Shown: piece after piece, positions 58,102 through 64,000 of the stretch
Layout of the letters: each line of letters starts with the position of its first letter
Numbering within the stretch: the first letter of the stretch is position 1
Assembly: GCF_046630445.1 (NCBI RefSeq)
Contig: NC_092341.1
Span: 28,968,001-29,032,000, forward strand
DNA from: Rutidosis leptorrhynchoides
Lineage: Eukaryota; Streptophyta; Magnoliopsida; Asterales; Asteraceae
Direction: 5' to 3'
DNA: 64,000 nucleotides
The notes under the pieces: generated by a model
What the model saw: only the letters and a program-made list of their open reading frames with translations
Databases searched by the model: none
What the model was told of the DNA's origin: nothing
Translations under genes and position numbers: made by a program

Positions 58102-61100
58102 TTAGTTAGAAAGGGCCACCCATGCCCTAATGGCAGTGGGTTTCCCATCAACGCCAACAACTGGCAACTCCACCCATTGTCCTTTAGATCCAGAAGGACC
58201 TTCAGGATTTTGAACACCCTTAACTTCTAATTTAGGTTTCCAAACTGTGTTTTTCGGTAATGGTTTTCTATAGTAATCATTAGTTTGAAAAACCTTTGTT
58301 TCATTTGTTTTCACAGAAGAAGATTTAAACACTGGTGAAGGTGATCTCCTATTAAAGGAACGATTTGGACTAAGATCAACCTTCCTTCGGGGTGTCTGTT
58401 GAATGGGTCTACAATTTACAGCCCTGTGTCCCAACATCCCACAATTGAAGCAGTTAACATTATCAAAATCATGAGAATTAAACAATTTGCGTCTAATTGG
58501 TGAAAAATGTCTCCTAGGTGGTTCAGTATGTTGTCTAGTCGTAGGGGGTGACGAGACTTGTTGCTTACCAGTCTGTCGTCGACTAGGCGGAACATACTTT
58601 GACACATTACCAGAATTAGAACTCTCACCTATTGGTGGTTGTTCTACCTTAGGACATGTTCCGTCTAACATTCCCTTACTGACAAACTTAGGTGACACTC
58701 CCTGAGTGTTCTTCTTCTTATTTTGTTTGGGAGTCACAGTGCTCTTGGACTGAGCCTTTTGACTTTCAGTCCCCTTACTAGCATTAGCGGGGTTTTTCAG
58801 AATGGTAACCGGTTTAGTGACAAGCTTAAAAGGTCTGCTGTCTTTCTCAGTGTCGATATCAGTATCTGACTCTGTTTCATGGACAACATCTATAGGTTTC
58901 ATTGACTCAACCACCTTACTAGAACTCTTAACAGGTATTTCCTTAGTCTTACCATATCCTGGTTCTACAACCGAACCCTTACATTTCTCAACTGGTTTGT
59001 TAATATACTCACCCATAAGTGGTGGGGCAACCTGGTCATAACCTAAACTCTGCTGGTTAGGATGATTAAGAGTCTGTTTCACATAAGACATCCGCTGCCA
59101 ATTGTCAAGCCTAGCTTTCTCAGACTCATATTTCAACTTAAAGGAATCCTTTTCTGCCTTAAGAGTCTCTATCTGTCCCAAATACATAGTAATCACTTTT
59201 TCATCATCTATAATAGTTGATTTTAAGTGACCTACCTGATTTTCTAAAGACTTAATTACATCAACATAGTCTTTCTGTTTGTTAAGGTAGAAAAGTGCAT
59301 CATCATAGTTCTTTTTATTAGTCTGATTCTCTAAACTTAGGTTTTTAAGTTCAACTCTAAGCTTAGGGCAGGTCTCACATGTAACAGATATCTCATTAAG
59401 CTTAGAAATCACACATTCAAGCCTCTCAATTTCCTGTTCATAATCAATGCATTTAGAACAATTAGAAACTGAGTCATTACATACCTTATCATTACCGGAC
59501 GTGTTAGCCATGAATGCATAGTCATTTCTTCCAACCTGAGAATCTGCATCTGATTCTGATTCGGACTCTGAGCTCGTACTATCCGAGTAATCAGCCTCAT
59601 AACCTCCTTTACCCTCACCTTGATCTGAACAAACTGGACTTTGAACCGTAACAATCTTCTCATCACCACTCTTAAGATCACAGTTGAGCAAATGCTCCAG
59701 CTCTTTCATGAACCAAGTACCAACATGACAACTCATCCCTTCCTCTTCATCAGACGAATCAGTAGTAAACTCAAGATCTGATAAGTCCTTAGCTTTGCGA
59801 AACTTATCATACAACTGATCCTTGATCCTCTTCCTGAAGCACAGTTTCATAAGCTCTTCTGCTCTCTTCAACCTAGCATCACATTTGCAAACATAGCATG
59901 TGCAATTTGGATTATCCTTACCAGTACAACCTGCATTTTTCCGAACAATTCTTTCTTCTTCAATTTCAGCTTCACTTTTACCTACAAACACAACGTTAGC
60001 TTTCTGTGTATCTACCGAGATGGACCAGTCACATACTTTATCAGCATACGTTGTAGTCAAAGCCTTGGATTGAACAGAACCCGAAGATTCTTTCTCTACA
60101 ATTACATGTTGTGGAGTAACTGAGATGGTTGTATTGTGATAAGGATCATGAAAACCGGGCTTGGGTGGTCTCATGCAAGTTTTCTTAAAGTGACCATATT
60201 CATCACAATTGTAGCACCTAACCTTTGACATGTCAAAACCAAACTTCGAATCGCGATTTAAACTCAACGACCTTTGTCCTGTTCTCTTCAAGTACTTTCT
60301 AGCACATCTCACAATGCTACCCATACAGTAGAGTATATCCATCCTCTCAAGCTCGTCCTCATCAATCTGATCATAGTCTTCGTTTTCAAGATGACTATTA
60401 AGCACTTGTCCACTAATCATATCGTTGTATGAGTTAACAATGATAGCTGCCAAAGCCATATCTTCCTGAATAGATTCGATAGATCTCTTCTTGATATTCT
60501 CAGTTTGAAACATAGAAGTCTGAGTCTGAGTCTGAGTCTGTTGAATCGGAGAAGCCTCAATCATCTTAATTGTAGAATTCTGAGCTTGTAATTTAGCATT
60601 AAAGTAGCCGGACTGAGAAGATGGTGCAGACATTTGTGAAGCATTGGCTGTTATGTATGCTGTCTGTAGTGGAGCATGAGTACCAGAAGATGTCCCAATA
60701 GTGGATGCTGCAGCAGCTACAGAACCAAGTCTCTTTCTCTTTACTTCAACCTGAATGTCCTTCTCCATCAACTTCGAAGTAAAAGCTATCAGTGTTAACG
60801 TACGACCTGATGAACTGTACCTGTTCTGAATCTTTTCTATCTCATGATCCCACTTTTCTGGAAGACCATCTTTCAACACCCTGACTGCCTTATCATCATG
60901 CACATCAATCCCATAATTTGCCATATCTGCAACCAATAACCGATATCTCTCCAAAGTTTGTCCTAGAGATTCTGATGGAAGAGCTGCAAACACCCTCCAT
61001 TCATCCTTCAAAACCTTACCCTTAGTCGCACGATAAGTAGCTGTACCCTCTGTTGCAGATTGAAGAGTCAACCGGATAGTATACGAGGTTTTGTTTCTGT

Positions 61101-61533
61101 TCTTAAATTGCTGAAAAATCTCCTTTGACAAAGCTTGGGTCAGCTGAGCATAACATCTACACTCAAGATTGTACTCTTCACGCTCTATAGGACTAAACTG
61201 TGTAGTTTCTTTGGGTTCACCATCTGCTCCGCATGGCCATACATACGGATTCTCAATACATTCCCAAAGTCTAGAATCGACACCGTTTAAGTAAATAACA
61301 AACCTAACTTTCCAGTCCAAGAAGTCTTTAAGATTGTCAAGTCTAGGTACTTTATTTGATGAACCAGATTCACTTTCATTAAGTAATAGTTTTTGTAGTC
61401 CAGGTGCAATTACTAACTTACTGTATTCATTTGTCACTTGTTCGTTTGTCAGACATTTTAACTGATTGAGTATTAAATTAAATGTAGTTATAAGATTCTG
61501 TCTCAAAATAGGATCGGCCGACGGACAAGACAA
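58102..61533 (-). CDS. Giant gag of C1 with two zinc knuckles and coiled coil
   Basis: About 1,143 codons, far longer than ordinary copia gag (300-500). Residues about 70-280 form the copia-type gag domain (NLKDFLDWKVRFVIYLNGVD, WECIENPYVW, KDEWRVFAALPSESLGQTLE, VLKDGLPEKWDHEIEKIQ). A first CCHC knuckle is at about residue 440 (CYNCDEYGHFKKTC). Then follow a Ser/Asp/Glu-rich segment, a long coiled coil at about 720-870 (CIDYEQEIERLECVISKLNE, VIKSLENQVGHLKS, IETLKAEKDSFKLKYESEKA), a basic low-complexity stretch, and a second CCHC knuckle at about 1026 (CFNCGMLGHRAVNC). A large gag with coiled coil and knuckles fits Sireviruses. Translation start uncertain. Confidence 0.88.
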   Translation of the reverse strand: MSCPSADPILRQNLITTFNLILNQLKCLTNEQVTNEYSKLVIAPGLQKLLLNESESGSSNKVPRLDNLKDFLDWKVRFVIYLNGVDSRLWECIENPYVWPCGADGEPKETTQFSPIEREEYNLECRCYAQLTQALSKEIFQQFKNRNKTSYTIRLTLQSATEGTATYRATKGKVLKDEWRVFAALPSESLGQTLERYRLLVADMANYGIDVHDDKAVRVLKDGLPEKWDHEIEKIQNRYSSSGRTLTLIAFTSKLMEKDIQVEVKRKRLGSVAAAASTIGTSSGTHAPLQTAYITANASQMSAPSSQSGYFNAKLQAQNSTIKMIEASPIQQTQTQTQTSMFQTENIKKRSIESIQEDMALAAIIVNSYNDMISGQVLNSHLENEDYDQIDEDELERMDILYCMGSIVRCARKYLKRTGQRSLSLNRDSKFGFDMSKVRCYNCDEYGHFKKTCMRPPKPGFHDPYHNTTISVTPQHVIVEKESSGSVQSKALTTTYADKVCDWSISVDTQKANVVFVGKSEAEIEEERIVRKNAGCTGKDNPNCTCYVCKCDARLKRAEELMKLCFRKRIKDQLYDKFRKAKDLSDLEFTTDSSDEEEGMSCHVGTWFMKELEHLLNCDLKSGDEKIVTVQSPVCSDQGEGKGGYEADYSDSTSSESESESDADSQVGRNDYAFMANTSGNDKVCNDSVSNCSKCIDYEQEIERLECVISKLNEISVTCETCPKLRVELKNLSLENQTNKKNYDDALFYLNKQKDYVDVIKSLENQVGHLKSTIIDDEKVITMYLGQIETLKAEKDSFKLKYESEKARLDNWQRMSYVKQTLNHPNQQSLGYDQVAPPLMGEYINKPVEKCKGSVVEPGYGKTKEIPVKSSSKVVESMKPIDVVHETESDTDIDTEKDSRPFKLVTKPVTILKNPANASKGTESQKAQSKSTVTPKQNKKKNTQGVSPKFVSKGMLDGTCPKVEQPPIGESSNSGNVSKYVPPSRRQTGKQQVSSPPTTRQHTEPPRRHFSPIRRKLFNSHDFDNVNCFNCGMLGHRAVNCRPIQQTPRRKVDLSPNRSFNRRSPSPVFKSSSVKTNETKVFQTNDYYRKPLPKNTVWKPKLEVKGVQNPEGPSGSKGQWVELPVVGVDGKPTAIRAWVALSN

Positions 61534-61830
61534 TCGGTCGGAGGTCTATGACAATCGGTCAGAGGTCTATGACTAACGGCCGATGGTGTAATCTTTGGAA
61601 CTGAATCTTAGAATTGAGAACTTCGGTCGATGCGAGCTGCTATCGGTCGATGGTAGTGGACAATCGGTCGATGGTCAAGAGACGAACGGCCGATGGTAAA
61701 GACAAACGGTTCTATGATATGAAAAACTGTCCTCCGGTTCAATACGAGACTATCGGTCGAATGAGTCTGGCGAACGATCGATGGTCGAGACAAACGGTCG
61801 ATGGTCAATGACGATCGGCCGAGGGTAATT
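61508..61830. repeat. Palindromic array in the C1 leader
   Basis: About a dozen units with the core CGGYCGATGG (for example 61575, 61643, 61665, 61687, 61766, 61793) lie between the primer-binding site and gag, and overlap the first gag codons. Many have lost strict symmetry but keep the CGGYCG centre. Confidence 0.8.
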
Positions 61831-62079
61831 CTTACGAATTCTGGGCAGGAAAAACTAGGGTTTTCGCTAAAACTTCAATTTTGATCGATTTTTGACGTTC
61901 TAGACTTAAACCAAACCGGTAGAAACCTAGATAATACACCCAGAGACACAAAGAAACACAAAAACACGAGATTTAAACGTAAAAATGTCAACTTTTAATC
62001 AAAAACCCGTTTTGACCAAAAAACCCTAAATTTGAAAACAAATAATTCGACTCAAAAACGTTTAGATTAGCAAACCTAC
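61831..62079 (-). other. C1 leader, no gene
   Basis: An untranslated stretch between the palindrome array and the primer-binding site; AT-rich, with GTTTTTGAG and ACCCTAAATT-like words, nothing further recognised. Confidence 0.5.
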
Positions 62080-62094
62080 CCTCTGATACCACTT
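62080..62094 (-). other. Primer-binding site of C1
   Basis: In element orientation AAGTGGTATCAGAGG follows the 5' LTR directly; TGGTATCAGAG is the initiator-Met tRNA complement. Confidence 0.85.
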
Positions 62095-62589
62095 TGTAGA
62101 CGATCTAGGACCTTAGATTAAACGTTATACCTAGAGTATAGGCGGAAAACACTAAACTAGGATGAATCGAATACGTTGTTCACTTTGGGATCAATCTAAC
62201 CAATGAAATATTGATAGAATCGACGCCTAGATGATTGTATTCGGTTGGGGGATGGTCAGGGACAATGGTAACAGCGAAATACGACGGCTAGAGGGTGTAG
62301 GGTGTGTAACCTCACAATGAAACCCAACACCCGTATTTATATATAGTCACAGCGACCATCGGCCGGTGGTCTCTGACCTACGGCCGACGGTGATAGTCCC
62401 TCGACCGATGGTCTCTACCATCGGTCGATGGTCTGAGCTGCCAACCAAACAGCTCGAACCATTTCACGTCATTATATTTAAACAATCCAAACACAATGTA
62501 TTAATGACGATATCCTTACACGACTGAAATAGTAAACACAATACGAACAGAACTTATTACATGATAGAACTCGGGATTATGCACCAACA
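62095..62589 (-). repeat. 5' LTR of C1
   Basis: 495 bp, matching 26929-27423 with about eleven differences. Its four palindromes (62354-62434) are more symmetric than those of the 3' LTR copy: GACCATCGGCCGGTGGTC against GACCATCGGCCAGTGGAC. Confidence 0.95.
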
Positions 62590-62594
62590 AATCC

Positions 62595-62767
62595 AAATCT
62601 TAGAATCAAGTCGTTTCTCACTTTATGCTATGGGGAAGATTGCACCAACTTCATCACAAAACTATAGAGCTTTAATTTCACGAACAAGATGGTATATGTT
62701 TTTGTGGTGTTAGATTATATAAAAAAAAGGGTACATACGAGCTATTCTTGTAAACCTAATAAACTAA
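62595..62767. other. Host flank right of C1
   Basis: Directly contiguous with 26923 before the insertion. No gene or domain recognised. Confidence 0.4.
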
Positions 62768-62945
62768 AAAAAAAAAAAAAAAAAAAAAGGTAGAAGGTTT
62801 TCCCTGTTCGGGCTACCTGGGAAGGGCGATTAATCCGACTCCATACTCTGATATATGCAACCCAGCAGGATTACTCCGTGACTGTTTGCAACCCTTCCTT
62901 GCCACCACTAAATATTCGTCCCATACGGGTTTTAAAATAGAAATT
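62768..62945 (-). repeat. SINE-like sequence ending in a T-run
   Basis: On the minus strand it reads CGGATTAATCGCCCTTCC, then CAGGTAGCCCGAACAGGG, AAAACCTTCTACC and a run of T. The 3' domain GGTAGCCYGAACARGRAARACCTT is shared with the SINE at 26000-26187. The 5' part lacks a clear A-box. Confidence 0.45.
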
Positions 62946-63100
62946 AGCTAAATATGATGTCATACCGATTATTGTTTATGTATCCAGAGGTGTACAGAAT
63001 GCCTTATGATCAGGACTCGACTTGAGCCTCTCCAATATCTGAAACGCATGAATCGCTTCAGCTGGTTAGTTTGAAGTTGCATATGTATTGATATACCATC

Positions 63101-63129
<29 letters not shown>
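63101..63129. repeat. Poly(A) run
   Basis: Nearly 30 consecutive A on the plus strand, possibly the tail of a degraded retroposon; the DNA before it shows no recognisable element. Confidence 0.6.
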
Positions 63130-63131
<2 letters not shown>

Positions 63132-63344
63132 CGAATACGCAACACTTACAATATACTGTCACAGAATAAAGAAAATATAGCAAAGAACACAAATGAGAGT
63201 AATTTGGTATACTTGTCAATCATGATCAATATTGGGCGTTGATTATCCATCAATCTTTAATCAAATACCAGGCATTGTAAAAAATAAAAAAATTTGTGAT
63301 TCTCCAATCATCAAAATCCAAGCTTTTTCATCAACACATTTTCA

Positions 63345-63535
63345 CTTCTGACCTCATATAAATACTGTCTTTACTTCCATTCATCAACTAATTCCCAAAT
63401 CACCGAAACAATCAAACCTTTACTCAGGCTGATTTCAGAAGCGTCAAGAAGACATAGACTGTTCATCTGGATTAAATCCGCATTGTGCTTCATTAGTAGA
63501 CGCTGTTAATTGTTCAAAGTTCTACTTTCGTTGTG
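63345..63535 (+). promoter_or_regulatory. Possible core promoter and leader
   Basis: CATATAAATACTG (63355-63367) fits a plant TATA box. It is followed by CA-rich, pyrimidine-rich sequence typical of a 5' UTR. A gene could start here or to the right of the window, but no convincing protein is seen. Confidence 0.35.
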
Positions 63536-63536
63536 A

Positions 63537-63770
63537 TTGGCAGCAATGGATGGGTTGAATGTTGAAATCTATCTGTATTTCAGGTTTCGCTGGCAACCGT
63601 TCGACAAAATGCCAGAAAGAAAGAAATTGAATAGGAGGAAGATGAAGAAGCATGTTGGGTTGTTGGTAATGATTGTGATGTTAGAACAAAAGGAAAGAAG
63701 CAGTGTGAACATGTACGTCGATTTATTGTGCAACCAACATAAGCAGAAAACAACAATAAACTGTTTATGA
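63537..63770 (+). CDS. Small hypothetical ORF
   Basis: 77 codons starting MAAMDGLNVEIYLYFRFRWQ, then a Lys/Arg-rich middle (MPERKKLNRRKMKKHVGLL). It lies 170 bp downstream of the candidate TATA box. No family is recognised, and TATTTCAG inside it could equally be a splice acceptor, so it may be non-coding or part of a spliced gene. Confidence 0.2.
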   Translation: MAAMDGLNVEIYLYFRFRWQPFDKMPERKKLNRRKMKKHVGLLVMIVMLEQKERSSVNMYVDLLCNQHKQKTTINCL

Positions 63771-64000
63771 ATCATTAGTCAAAGATTAGTTTCGTAAATT
63801 GGATCAACAAATTAAGGTTAAGATCTATTTTCCAAACCATCTTATCAATACATATATCTGGCAATTTAAAGAAGTCAGCAACTAGTAAAGCGTCCAAGTA
63901 GACTGAATTTTCATGCCATTATATCATCAACATTACAATTACACCCCAAAGAAAATAATGAATAAAACTGTGGTGAGTATTTAAAAAGGCATCACTCTTC
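63771..64000. other. Window end, nothing recognised
   Basis: AT-rich sequence without open frames or repeats of note. Confidence 0.4.

Noticed and set aside
58487-59041. Plus-strand open frames opposite the copia gag
   Set aside because: Antisense shadows of the 1,143-codon gag frame.

Overview
This window is a stretch of plant nuclear DNA, most likely from a eudicot of the daisy family (Asteraceae). That placement rests on the low GC content, a spliced WRKY gene with GT-AG introns, long-LTR Ty3/gypsy chromovirus-type elements, a giant Sirevirus-type Ty1/copia element and a LINE protein type I associate with Asteraceae genomes; it is an inference, not a database result. Only one host gene is convincing. 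At least three quarters of the window is transposable-element DNA, much of it nested.

Left block, 1-14891: a minus-strand gypsy element (called G1 here; its 3' LTR is cut by the window edge, its 5' LTR is 6580-9854) sits inside the 5' LTR of a plus-strand gypsy element (G2, ending at 14891). The 360 bp of G2 5' LTR left at 9855-10214 matches the last 360 bp of its 3' LTR in length, which fixes the insertion point. G2 itself interrupts a minus-strand L1-type LINE fragment (14892-15394).

Middle block, 15400-23035: a second LINE relic (15912-17380, minus) with an unusual C-terminal domain and an (ATT)n tail; a short AT-rich stretch with three W-boxes; a 5'-truncated plus-strand L1 3' end with poly(A) (17653-18367); then a five-exon group IIa WRKY gene (WRKY40-like, 18800-20747, 331 residues) with leucine zipper, WRKYGQK, a C2H2-type zinc finger and an N-terminal DLNxxP (EAR-type) motif. 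About 2 kb after it holds no gene I can see.

Right block, 23036-62594: first a small minus-strand non-autonomous LTR element (G3) with a perfect TSD (TCCCT), then a SINE, then a giant minus-strand copia element (C1, 26929-62589, TSD AATCC). Without its nested guest, C1 is about 15.4 kb. It has a gag of about 1,140 codons, a pol, and additional ORFs downstream of pol, which is the Sirevirus/SIRE arrangement. A plus-strand gypsy element (A, 31230-51449, TSD CGGTC) landed in one of the extra ORFs. Element A in turn carries a solo LTR of the G2 family in its 5' LTR (32171-34532, TSD TACTG, with the empty site preserved in its 3' LTR) and a further gypsy element (B, gag and pol at about 40327-44708, 3' LTR 44719-46666). 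The end of the window (62595-64000) is host flank with one SINE-like sequence and a possible core promoter.

The most interesting unexplained structure is non-coding. One item is arrays of short palindromes with paired changes in their arms, in the LTRs, leader and internal spacer of C1. Another is a stem-loop with paired changes shared by three different gypsy families. A third is a dyad just upstream of the 3' LTR in three gypsy elements. All virus-like elements are described as fossils; all are broken to some degree.
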